Assembly (NCBI RefSeq): GCF_021129155.1
Contig: NZ_JAJOMC010000038.1
Location: 1 to 47,510 of the forward strand
DNA from: Arthrobacter sp. AK04
Lineage (GTDB): Bacteria > Actinomycetota > Actinomycetes > Actinomycetales > Micrococcaceae
Length of the DNA stretch: 47,510 nt
Direction of reading: 5' to 3'
Shown here piece after piece: positions 8,888-15,673 of the stretch. Each line of letters opens with the position of its first letter. Position 1 is the stretch's first letter. A model generated the notes under the pieces. The model did not search any database and was not told where the DNA came from. It was given only the letters and a program-made list of their open reading frames with translations. The position numbers and the translations under genes were made by a program.

Positions 8888-8903
8888 GTAACACAGCGTT
8901 AAC
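8888..8903 (-). promoter_or_regulatory. Possible GlnR-like half site upstream of glnA2
   Basis: On the plus strand GTAAC and TTAAC are separated by six bases, close to the actinobacterial GlnR pattern GTnAC-n6-GaAAC. It lies about 116 bases upstream of glnA2 in the divergent region shared with panB. Only one such pair is seen, where GlnR normally uses two, so confidence is low. Confidence 0.25.
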
Positions 8904-9033
8904 GCCCCGCCGCCGGATTTCGGCTGGGCAACCGGTGTCCGCGCCGTCCGGACCCGCCTGGAGGGAAGTCCGTATGACCCTTATCACCAGTTGAGCCTTT
9001 GGCCGTCGGTAGCTAGGACAGCGGCTCCCGCAC

Positions 9034-9039
9034 TACGCT
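9034..9039 (+). promoter_or_regulatory. -10-like hexamer for panB
   Basis: TACGCT is followed by six bases and the panB ATG at 9046. No Shine-Dalgarno sequence is visible before that ATG. Confidence 0.35.
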
Positions 9040-9045
9040 CATGCC

Positions 9046-9948
9046 ATGGCCTCAAGCAACAGCTCCGATTCCAGCATGTCCGCCGACGTCCCCGCCCCCT
9101 ACGGCAGCGGGCCGGGCCAGGCAGCTGCGCCTGCTGCTGGGCCGCAGCGGAAGCCGGCCAAGGTGCGCATCCACCACCTGCAGCAGTCCAAGAGGGACGG
9201 GACGAAGTTCGCCATGCTGACTGCCTACGAGCAGTACACAGCCGAAATTTTCGATGAAGCCGGAATTGAGGTCCTCCTCGTCGGTGATTCGGCCTCGAAC
9301 AACGTCTTTGGCAACGAGACCAGCCTTCCGGTCACGGTGGACGAGCTGCTGCCCCTGTGCCGTGCCGTGGCCCGCAGCGCCAAGCGGGCGCTCATCGTGG
9401 CCGACCTGCCGTTCGGCAGCTATGAGGTGTCCCCGGAGCAGGCAGTCGGCGCCGGCGTCCGGTTCCTCAAGGAAGGCCTGGCCCACGCTGTCAAGATCGA
9501 GGGCGGCGCCTACTATGCCCCCACGGTCAAGGCCATGGTCCAGGCCGGCATCCCCGTCATGGCGCACATCGGTTTCACCCCGCAGAGCGAGCACGCCCTC
9601 GGCGGCTACCGTGTCCAGGGCCGCGGCGACGACGCACAGCGGCTTATCGATGACGCGGTGGCCCTCGCCGCGGCGGGGGCGTTCTGCGTGCTGATGGAGA
9701 TGGTTCCTGCAGAGACCGCAGCCGCAGTGGATGCGGCTGTCCCCGTCCCTACGGTGGGCATCGGGGCCGGCAAGGAAACAACCGGACAAGTGCTGGTCTG
9801 GCAGGACATGGCCGGGATGCGGGGCGGGCGGATGGCCAAGTTCGTCAAGCAGTACGCAGACCTGCGCAGCACCCTCCTGGACGCCGCCACCCACTATGGC
9901 AACGACGTCAGGTCAGGGCAGTTCCCCGGGCCGGAACACTCTTTCTAG
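9046..9948 (+). CDS. panB: 3-Methyl-2-oxobutanoate hydroxymethyltransferase PanB
   Basis: PanB transfers a hydroxymethyl group from 5,10-methylene-tetrahydrofolate to alpha-ketoisovalerate to form ketopantoate, the first committed step to pantothenate and coenzyme A. The 300-residue protein has an extra N-terminal stretch of about 40 Ala/Pro/Ser-rich residues. Family signatures follow: MLTAYEQYTAEIFDEAGIE, LLVGDSASNNVFG with the metal-binding Asp, VKIEGG, and AHIGFTPQSEHALGG. The end has IGAGKETTGQVLVWQDMAG, the conserved C-terminal signature. The start lacks a ribosome site and follows a -10-like TACGCT by six bases. A start further in (MLTAYEQ) would cut into the conserved fold. The gene is divergent from glnA2, as is Rv2225 in M. 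tuberculosis. Confidence 0.95.
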   Translation: MASSNSSDSSMSADVPAPYGSGPGQAAAPAAGPQRKPAKVRIHHLQQSKRDGTKFAMLTAYEQYTAEIFDEAGIEVLLVGDSASNNVFGNETSLPVTVDELLPLCRAVARSAKRALIVADLPFGSYEVSPEQAVGAGVRFLKEGLAHAVKIEGGAYYAPTVKAMVQAGIPVMAHIGFTPQSEHALGGYRVQGRGDDAQRLIDDAVALAAAGAFCVLMEMVPAETAAAVDAAVPVPTVGIGAGKETTGQVLVWQDMAGMRGGRMAKFVKQYADLRSTLLDAATHYGNDVRSGQFPGPEHSF

Positions 9949-9967
9949 CACCGGTGCCCACGGGGTA

Positions 9968-9985
9968 GCCGGGCCAGCACCCGGC
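9968..9985. terminator. Short hairpin between panB and the SPOR-like gene
   Basis: GCCGGG (9968-9973) pairs with CCCGGC (9980-9985) over a 6-base loop. It lies in the 56-base gap between two convergent stop codons. It has no T-tract. Confidence 0.4.
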
Positions 9986-10004
9986 CCGCACGCCCGCGCA
10001 AGGC

Positions 10005-10169
10005 TCAGTCGTCGTCGTCCTTCTCCCAGGCCTCGTTGCGTGCCCGCACCTTTTCCAGCGCGTGTTCGGCTTCCTCCCGCGTTTTATACGGCCCGATCAG
10101 CTGGCTCCAGTCGGAGAGCCGGTCCTCTTCGATCTCATGCGTATTGACGTTGTACCAGTACTCAGTCAT
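10005..10169 (-). CDS. Small SPOR-like acidic protein, 54 residues
   Basis: This short gene starts at ATG 10169 with a good ribosome site (AAGGAGCACCG just upstream) and ends at TGA 10005. The product begins MTEYWYNVNTHEIEEDRLSD and ends in four Asp. The segment WSQLIGPYKTREEAEHALE resembles half of a SPOR repeat, where an aromatic residue, then GPYxTxEEAE, follows a strand. Very short proteins of this kind are annotated as SPOR domain proteins in many actinobacteria; their role is unknown. There is no signal peptide or membrane segment, so it should be cytoplasmic. It is divergent from map, with an inverted repeat between the two starts. Confidence 0.7.
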   Translation of the reverse strand: MTEYWYNVNTHEIEEDRLSDWSQLIGPYKTREEAEHALEKVRARNEAWEKDDDD

Positions 10170-10210
10170 CGGTGCTCCTTGTTCCGGCGGCGGGAAAGCT
10201 GCGGCGTGAT

Positions 10211-10235
10211 CCGCGTAACTTAAATTCTTACGCGG
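10211..10235. promoter_or_regulatory. Inverted repeat between the SPOR-like gene and map
   Basis: CCGCGTAA (10211-10218) and its exact complement TTACGCGG (10228-10235) flank nine AT-rich bases. It lies 42 bases upstream of the SPOR-like start and 56 bases upstream of map, so one bound regulator could act on both genes. Confidence 0.45.
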
Positions 10236-10278
10236 GCCGCGCGCGGCTTCCGGTTGTTAGGCGTTCTGCAGTGCCTTA

Positions 10279-10284
10279 TATGAT
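10279..10284 (+). promoter_or_regulatory. -10 hexamer for map, leaderless
   Basis: TATGAT, close to the TATAAT consensus, is followed by exactly six bases and the map ATG at 10291. No ribosome site is present. A TTGTTA at 10254-10259 is a possible -35, at a long spacing of 19. Confidence 0.6.
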
Positions 10285-10290
10285 CAATCT

Positions 10291-11169
10291 ATGCCTTCCC
10301 TTGCCTCGACTGCACCCATCGGCACCCTCACCCCGGGAACCGTAGGTCCGCAGCGTCCCGTCCCGGCGTCCATCCCCCGGCCGGAGTACGTCGGCAGGCC
10401 CGCACCGGCGAAATTCACCGGATCGGAGGTCAAAACCCCCGAAACGATCGAGAAGATCCGGATCGCGGCGAAGATCGCAGCGCAGGCCATCGTGGAGGTG
10501 GGAAAGCATATCCAGCCCGGCGTCACCACCGACCAGCTGGACAAGGTGGGCCACGAGTTCCTCCTTGACCACCACGCCTACCCGTCCACCCTCGGCTACC
10601 GGGGCTTTCCGAAGTCGCTGTGCTCATCCCTGAACGAGGTCATTTGCCATGGCATCCCGGACAGCACAGTGGTCCAGGACGGGGATATCCTCAACATCGA
10701 CATCACCGCCTTCATCAACGGAGTCCACGGGGACACCAACTACACCTTCCTGGTGGGTGACGTGGACGAGGAATCCCGGCTGCTGGTGGAACGCACGCAG
10801 GAGTCATTGAACCGTGCCATCAAGGCTGTGGCTCCCGGGCGGGAAATCAACGTCATCGGCAGGGCAATCCAGTCCTATGCCAAGCGCTTCGGCTATGGTG
10901 TTGTCCGTGATTTCACCGGGCACGGCGTGGGCGAAGCCTTCCACACCGGGCTCATCATTCCGCACTACGATGCGGCACCTGCCTACAACACCGTGATCGA
11001 GGCCGGCATGGTCTTCACGATTGAACCGATGCTCACCCTCGGCACCGTGGAATGGGACATGTGGTCCGATGACTGGACCGTGGTCACCAAGGACCGGAAG
11101 CGCACTGCCCAGTTCGAGCACACGCTGCTGGTCACGGACTCCGGCGCGGAAATCCTCACGCTGCCCTAG
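10291..11169 (+). CDS. map: Type I methionine aminopeptidase
   Basis: This metalloenzyme removes the initiator methionine from new proteins. The 292-residue protein carries a roughly 40-residue N-terminal extension rich in Pro and Ala, as in the type 1c enzymes of actinobacteria (M. tuberculosis MapB), followed by the pita-bread catalytic domain. Metal ligands are visible in order: CHGIPDS (His of the pocket), [16 protein letters not shown] (two Asp), [13 protein letters not shown] (His), MVFTIEPML (Glu) and FEHTLLVT (Glu). The start is ATG 10291, with TATGAT six bases upstream and no Shine-Dalgarno, so the mRNA is probably leaderless. ppgK follows after 134 bases. Confidence 0.95.
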   Translation: MPSLASTAPIGTLTPGTVGPQRPVPASIPRPEYVGRPAPAKFTGSEVKTPETIEKIRIAAKIAAQAIVEVGKHIQPGVTTDQLDKVGHEFLLDHHAYPSTLGYRGFPKSLCSSLNEVICHGIPDSTVVQDGDILNIDITAFINGVHGDTNYTFLVGDVDEESRLLVERTQESLNRAIKAVAPGREINVIGRAIQSYAKRFGYGVVRDFTGHGVGEAFHTGLIIPHYDAAPAYNTVIEAGMVFTIEPMLTLGTVEWDMWSDDWTVVTKDRKRTAQFEHTLLVTDSGAEILTLP

Positions 11170-11303
11170 CCCGGCCCAACCAGGCACCACCCCGACGCAC
11201 GCACCAAGGCCCTACCCCTTCCCGGTTCCTGACCGGACATCTTTTCCCGGCCGTCCACCGGCCGCCGCAACCCTGCCCGCCCCTGCCACGAACGGAAAAC
11301 CCA

Positions 11304-12107
11304 TTGGCCAAGAAGGACGAGAAGTCGCACAAGAACGCCCCGCTGATCGGCATCGACATCGGAGGCACCGGAATCAAGGGCGGCATCGTCGACCTGAAGA
11401 AGGGCAAACTGCTGGGGGAACGGTTCCGGGTCCCCACCCCGCAGCCGGCCACCCCTGAATCAGTTGCCGAAGCCGTGGCCCTGGTGGTCTCCGAGCTGTC
11501 TGCCCGCCCCGAGGCACCCGCTGCCGGCTCTCCCGTCGGCGTGACCTTTCCGGGCATCATCCAGCACGGCGTGGTGCACTCTGCCGCCAACGTGGACAAG
11601 AGCTGGCTCAACACGGACATCGATGCACTCCTCACCGCCCGCCTGGGCCGCCCGGTTGAGGTCATCAATGACGCCGACGCCGCCGGCCTGGCCGAGGCCC
11701 GCTACGGCGCCGGAGCCGGCGTCAAGGGCACGGTCCTGGTGATCACGCTCGGCACCGGGATCGGCTCGGCCTTCATCTTCGACGGCAAACTCGTCCCCAA
11801 CGCTGAACTGGGCCACCTGGAAATTGACGGCCACGACGCCGAAACCAAAGCTTCCGCAGTGGCCCGCGAACGCGATGGCCTGTCCTGGGACGAGTACAGC
11901 GTCCTGCTGCAGCGCTACTTCTCCCACGTGGAATTCCTGTTCTCGCCCGAGCTGTTCATTGTGGGCGGCGGCATTTCCAAGCGCGCCGACGAGTACCTGC
12001 CCAACCTGCGGCTACGCACACCCATCGTGCCCGCGGTCCTCCGCAACGAGGCCGGCATCGTGGGCGCTGCCATCGAAATCGCATTGAAGCACAAACTCGC
12101 CAAATAG
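11304..12107 (+). CDS. ppgK: Polyphosphate glucokinase
   Basis: PpgK phosphorylates glucose to glucose 6-phosphate using polyphosphate, and often also ATP. The 267-residue protein is a ROK family kinase. It has IGIDIGGTGIKGGIVDL (phosphate 1 loop), VINDADAAGLAEARYG with the catalytic Asp, and LVITLGTGIGSAFIFDGKL (phosphate 2). It also has NAELGHLEIDG, where typical ROK enzymes have a zinc-binding motif that this subfamily lacks. The start is a TTG at 11304; no strong ribosome site is seen and the next in-frame Met is far inside, so TTG is the best choice. An Arthrobacter relative is known to phosphorylate mannose as well, but that cannot be read here. Confidence 0.92.
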   Translation: MAKKDEKSHKNAPLIGIDIGGTGIKGGIVDLKKGKLLGERFRVPTPQPATPESVAEAVALVVSELSARPEAPAAGSPVGVTFPGIIQHGVVHSAANVDKSWLNTDIDALLTARLGRPVEVINDADAAGLAEARYGAGAGVKGTVLVITLGTGIGSAFIFDGKLVPNAELGHLEIDGHDAETKASAVARERDGLSWDEYSVLLQRYFSHVEFLFSPELFIVGGGISKRADEYLPNLRLRTPIVPAVLRNEAGIVGAAIEIALKHKLAK

Positions 12108-12117
12108 CGCGGCCTGC

Positions 12118-12157
12118 GTGCCGCCGTCGTCAGCGGCCCAGCAGACGACGGCGGCAC
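12118..12157 (+). terminator. Terminator-like hairpin after ppgK
   Basis: A perfect 14-bp inverted repeat (12118-12131 with 12144-12157, GTGCCGCCGTCGTC) surrounds a 12-base loop, ten bases after the ppgK stop. There is no T-tract. The 174 bases from here to the nrdR stop hold no gene I can support. Confidence 0.7.
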
Positions 12158-12288
12158 GGGAGTTTAAGCGCGCAGATGCGGCAGCTCCATCCCGCGTTTG
12201 TCCGCGCGGCCTGGGTGCACGGGCTCGCAGGAGGCGCCCGTCTCTTGGCTTGTCCTGGAATTGGCCTTTTTTACATTTGGCCGTGGTG

Positions 12289-12328
12289 CCGGTGGCGGCT
12301 GCGGCTTCCCCTCCGCTGCCGCCACCGG
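12289..12328 (-). terminator. Terminator-like hairpin after nrdR
   Basis: A 16-bp stem with one mismatch (12289-12304 with 12313-12328) begins three bases after the nrdR stop on the minus strand. Confidence 0.65.
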
Positions 12329-12331
12329 AGT

Positions 12332-12835
12332 CTACAGTGGGCTCTTCTCGGAGCTCTTGGCGCCCTTCGCGGCAACGCCCCGGGCGTCCTGTTCTTCCTG
12401 GCGTAGCAGGGCAATGGCAGTCTCGAAATCCTCAAGGGATTCGAAGGCCTGGTAGACGCTCGCGAAGCGGAGGTAGGCGACCTTGTCCAGCTTCTGCAAG
12501 GGTCCGAGGATGACCAGTCCCACCTCGTGGGCGTCGATTTCCGCGGCGCCGGAGGAACGGATCTGCTCTTCCACTTCCTGTGCCAGCAGCGCGAGGTCGT
12601 CCTCGCTGACCGGACGCCCCTGGCAGGCTTTACGCACGCCGTTGATCACCTTGCTGCGGCTGAAGGGCTCGCCCACGCCGGAGCGCTTGATCACGGAAAG
12701 GCTGGTGGTTTCAACGGTGGTGAACCTGCGTCCGCACTCAGGGCACTGGCGGCGGCGCCTGATGGCAGAGCCGTCGTCAGCCATGCGGCTGTCCACCACC
12801 CGGGAATCGGGGTTGCGGCAGAACGGACAGTACAT
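12332..12835 (-). CDS. nrdR: Transcriptional repressor NrdR
   Basis: NrdR senses ATP and dATP and represses ribonucleotide reductase genes. The 167-residue protein has the N-terminal zinc ribbon [17 protein letters not shown] and [10 protein letters not shown], four Cys in two CxxC pairs, then the ATP-cone domain that opens with [17 protein letters not shown] and has the [13 protein letters not shown] segment. The ATG at 12835 is set by the invariant MYCPFC start and a GGGAGG ribosome site; an upstream frame extension of 19 residues is not used. The C-terminal tail past the cone is long and acidic, ending EKSPL. Two NrdR-like boxes lie about 160-190 bases upstream, so the gene probably regulates itself. 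Confidence 0.96.
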   Translation of the reverse strand: MYCPFCRNPDSRVVDSRMADDGSAIRRRRQCPECGRRFTTVETTSLSVIKRSGVGEPFSRSKVINGVRKACQGRPVSEDDLALLAQEVEEQIRSSGAAEIDAHEVGLVILGPLQKLDKVAYLRFASVYQAFESLEDFETAIALLRQEEQDARGVAAKGAKSSEKSPL

Positions 12836-12988
12836 TGTGCCTCCCTCTCCCAGGACCTGTGCCAGCGGAACTGGCTCTGCAGGCGAAACCATTTGCCGGC
12901 GAAACTACTTGCAGGCGAAGCTGCCTGCAGGCACGGCTGCGCCGTCTCCTAGTTTACGGCCCCGCTCCCGCTAATAACAAGCGTGTAA

Positions 12989-13026
12989 GTACTACATGTT
13001 GTGGTTGCCACCACTACATGTCGTCT
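12989..13026 (-). promoter_or_regulatory. Tandem NrdR-like boxes upstream of nrdR
   Basis: Two near-palindromes centred on CATG, ACTACATGTTGT (12991-13002) and ACTACATGTCGT (13013-13024), lie 22 bp apart centre to centre. They resemble the NrdR box (acaCwAtATaTwGtgt and GC-rich variants). They sit between the hisD stop and the nrdR start. Confidence 0.5.
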
Positions 13027-13034
13027 TTTGCCCA

Positions 13035-14402
13035 TCAGGAGAAGCGTACGGTCACCGCGTCCCCGTGCGCGGGAAGGTCCTCAGCCCCGGACAGGCTGAC
13101 AATGTGGCCGCTGACTTCCGCAAGCGCGTCACGGCTGTAATTCACCACCTGGATGGCCCGCAGGAACGTGGTGACGTTCAAACCGGACGAAAACGCAGCC
13201 GTGCCGCTGGTGGGCAGGACGTGGTTGGATCCGGCGCAGTAGTCCCCCAGGCTGACCGGGCTGTAATCGCCCACGAAGATGGCACCGGCATTCCGGATCC
13301 GGGCGGCGACGGCCGGGGCATCCCGCGTCATGATCTCCAGGTGTTCCGCCGCGTAGGCGTCGCATGCGGCAATCCCCTGTTCCAGGTCGTCCACCAGGAC
13401 CACGCCGGACTGCGGACCGGAGAGCGCCTCGCGGACGCGGGCGGAGTGCTTGGTGGCCGCGGCCTGCCGGTCCAGCTCGGTACGGACAGCGGCGGCGAGG
13501 TCCTCCGAGTCGGTAATCAGCACGGATGCTGCCTTGGGGTCGTGCTCGGCCTGGCTGATCAGGTCCGCTGCCACCAGGCGGGGCTGCGCCGTGGAGTCCG
13601 CCAGGATGGCGATTTCCGTGGTGCCCGCCTCCGAGTCGATCCCCACGACGCCCTTGACCAATCGCTTTGCGGTGGCAACAAAGATGTTGCCCGGTCCGGT
13701 GACAACATCTACCGGTTCCAGCGCCGGGCCGGCCTCCGTTGCGGCAACACCGTAGGCGAAGGCGGCGATGGCCTGGGCGCCGCCGATGGCATATACCTCG
13801 GTGATGCCCAGCAGGGCGGCAGCGGCGAGGATGGTGGGGTGCGGCAGTCCCCCGAACTCCTTTTGCGGTGGGGACGCCAGAGCGATGGACTGGACACCCG
13901 CGGCAAGGGCCGGGACGACGTTCATGATCACGGAGGAGGGGTAGACCGCCAGGCCGCCCGGGACATAGAGCCCCACGCGCGCCACCGGCACCCAGTTCTG
14001 CGCCACCACTGCGCCGTCGCCGAGCTGGACCTCGATATTGCGCGGACGCTGGCCGTCAGCGAAACGGCGGGCCCGGCTGATGGATTCCTCCAGCGCGCCG
14101 CGGACGGACGGCTCCAGGTCCTCCAGGGCGGACGCCAGGGCCTCCCGGGGAACCAGCGGGTGGTCCTGCGACACGCCGTCGAAACGTTGGGCGAGTTCGC
14201 CCAGCGCCACGAAGCCGCCCTGGCGGACAGCCGAAATGATGTGGTGGACCTTCTCCTCAGCGTCGGCCACGGTCTGGCCCTGGGCCCGCGGTACGGCGGC
14301 CCGGAGTGCGGCGAGGGTGAGGCTTTGGCCGCGCAGGTCAACGGTGCGGAAGTCCACGGCGGTGGCAGCGGGGCTGGCGGGGTTCTCCGAAGAAATGGTC
14401 AC
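13035..14402 (-). CDS. hisD: Histidinol dehydrogenase
   Basis: HisD carries out the last two steps of histidine synthesis, oxidising L-histidinol to L-histidine with NAD and a zinc ion. The 455-residue protein is a little longer than usual because of a short N-terminal extension. Signatures are [62 protein letters not shown] (zinc and NAD region) and [11 protein letters not shown] near the C-terminus. The start is GTG 14402, nine bases after the stop of the upstream membrane gene, and only a weak ribosome site (TAGGCCGG) is seen. The other his genes are not in the window. Confidence 0.96.
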   Translation of the reverse strand: MTISSENPASPAATAVDFRTVDLRGQSLTLAALRAAVPRAQGQTVADAEEKVHHIISAVRQGGFVALGELAQRFDGVSQDHPLVPREALASALEDLEPSVRGALEESISRARRFADGQRPRNIEVQLGDGAVVAQNWVPVARVGLYVPGGLAVYPSSVIMNVVPALAAGVQSIALASPPQKEFGGLPHPTILAAAALLGITEVYAIGGAQAIAAFAYGVAATEAGPALEPVDVVTGPGNIFVATAKRLVKGVVGIDSEAGTTEIAILADSTAQPRLVAADLISQAEHDPKAASVLITDSEDLAAAVRTELDRQAAATKHSARVREALSGPQSGVVLVDDLEQGIAACDAYAAEHLEIMTRDAPAVAARIRNAGAIFVGDYSPVSLGDYCAGSNHVLPTSGTAAFSSGLNVTTFLRAIQVVNYSRDALAEVSGHIVSLSGAEDLPAHGDAVTVRFS

Positions 14403-14411
14403 CGGCCTATT

Positions 14412-14942
14412 TTACTGGCCTTGGCGCAGCGTCCGGCGATCCGCGTGTTCCGTTGCCGGTTTGCGGCCCAGGAGGCTGAGGAGTTCCAGCACGAAAACCG
14501 AGACTGCCGTGGCGGCGGGCCACAAAAGCAGCACCGGCCAGGCGCGGAGCGAAAAGGCAATGCTGGCGTTTGCTGAGGCATCAACCGCAGGCGCCCACAG
14601 CTGCGCGGCCAGGAGCCCCGCCTGCCAGGCGAGGACTGCCCCGCACAGGGCTCCCAAAAGCCCTGCCACCAGGTCCGCCTGCGGATCCTTCCGTTTCCTG
14701 TCCGCCAGCACAACGGCCAGGAGGCACCCGGCAAAAACCAGCAGTGCTGCCAGCGTCAGGTCCCGCAGCAGCCAGACATCCGGATTGGTTCCGCTGCCGA
14801 AGGCGGGGTCCCTGGTTATCAGGTTCAGGCCTCCGGGAGCCAGGAGCCACCAGAGAACGCCCAGCGGGACACCTGCCGCTGCCGGAATCACCAGCATTGC
14901 CCAAGGCAGCCGGGGGCGTGTGCGGCGGGTGGCTTTCGTCAT
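14412..14942 (-). CDS. Four-segment membrane protein of unknown function
   Basis: I do not recognise a specific family with certainty. The 176-residue protein has four hydrophobic segments, about residues 14-34, 60-82, 90-114 and 130-154. A motif GVLWWLLAPGG follows the first, and a short basic loop (DRKRKD) lies between the second and third. The layout and the WWLLAPGG motif are reminiscent of actinobacterial DUF2567-type proteins, which is a tentative link. Its ATG at 14942 has no ribosome site; TAAGGT lies seven bases upstream, so the message may be leaderless. It is divergent from the flavin reductase gene and lies nine bases ahead of hisD, with which it may be transcribed. Confidence 0.65.
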   Translation of the reverse strand: MTKATRRTRPRLPWAMLVIPAAAGVPLGVLWWLLAPGGLNLITRDPAFGSGTNPDVWLLRDLTLAALLVFAGCLLAVVLADRKRKDPQADLVAGLLGALCGAVLAWQAGLLAAQLWAPAVDASANASIAFSLRAWPVLLLWPAATAVSVFVLELLSLLGRKPATEHADRRTLRQGQ

Positions 14943-14949
14943 GCAACAA

Positions 14950-14955
14950 ACCTTA
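14950..14955 (-). promoter_or_regulatory. -10-like hexamer for the membrane protein gene
   Basis: TAAGGT on the minus strand is followed by seven bases and the ATG at 14942. No ribosome site precedes the start. Confidence 0.4.
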
Positions 14956-15075
14956 ACAAATGTTCCGCGGGGTCCAGCGCAGAACCCGGGCCCGCCAGGA
15001 ATTCACCGCCGGCACGGCAGGGCAATACCCTTGAAGGAGACCCATGTACACCACTTGAAAGCACCAGGAGTTTCC

Positions 15076-15576
15076 GTGACAACACATGACGTTCCGTTCG
15101 AGCGGACGTTCAGGGAGATGTTCCGGCGCCACGCTGCCGGCGTCGCCATCATCACGGTGAACTACCAGGACCAGCCCTACGGTTTCACCGCCACCTCGGT
15201 GGCCTCACTCTCGGCGCAGCCGCCGCGCTTTACGTTCAACATGGCCCGCAGCTCCCGGTCGTGGCCGGCCGTCGCGAACACCACCTACCTGGGGGTGCAC
15301 ATGCTGGGCCTGGACAACCTGCAGCTCGCCGACAGGTTTGCCGGCGCCGGCAACCGTTTTGAGGGCGACCATTGGGAAACGGGTCCGCACGGGGTTCCCA
15401 TCCTGAAGGATGTGGCCGGCTGGCTGATTGGCGAGGTGCAGATGCGGCTGTCCTTCGAGAACAATGCCGTGGTGGTGGTCCAGGTGGTGGACGGGCAGGT
15501 GGGCGGCGACGCCTCGCCGCTGCTGTACCACGGCGGCGCGTACGGCCAGCCCGTCCCGCTGGACTACGAGATCTAG
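15076..15576 (+). CDS. Flavin reductase family protein (FMN-binding)
   Basis: The product has 166 residues and the flavin reductase-like (DIM6/NTAB) split-barrel fold. It has the segments FREMFRRHAAGVAIITV, YGFTATSVASLSAQPPRFTFN with the FMN-contacting TSVASLS, and LQLADRFAG, then a C-terminal YHGGAYGQPV. Such enzymes reduce FMN or FAD with NAD(P)H, often for a monooxygenase partner, or bind heme or F420-like cofactors; the partner is unknown. The open frame extends far upstream, but GTG 15076 is preceded by CAGGAG at a good spacing and begins just before the conserved domain. It faces dnaE across a strong hairpin. Confidence 0.87.
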   Translation: MTTHDVPFERTFREMFRRHAAGVAIITVNYQDQPYGFTATSVASLSAQPPRFTFNMARSSRSWPAVANTTYLGVHMLGLDNLQLADRFAGAGNRFEGDHWETGPHGVPILKDVAGWLIGEVQMRLSFENNAVVVVQVVDGQVGGDASPLLYHGGAYGQPVPLDYEI

Positions 15577-15608
15577 CAGCGGCCCACCGTGGTTGGCAGC
15601 GAAGAAGC

Positions 15609-15642
15609 GGACGACGGCGGGACGCGCCTCCCGTCGTCGTCC
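15609..15642. terminator. Hairpin between flavin reductase and dnaE
   Basis: GGACGACGGCGGGA pairs with TCCCGTCGTCGTCC over a 6-base loop, with one mismatch. It lies in the 97-base gap between convergent stop codons and can end both transcripts. Confidence 0.75.
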
Positions 15643-15673
15643 TTCCGCCGTCGTCCTTCCTGACCCAGGCCGC

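Noticed and set aside
12118..12513. A short plus-strand gene after ppgK
   Set aside because: The frame overlaps the ppgK terminator hairpin and the nrdR coding region, has no ribosome site and has an Arg/Pro/Ser composition typical of shadow frames.
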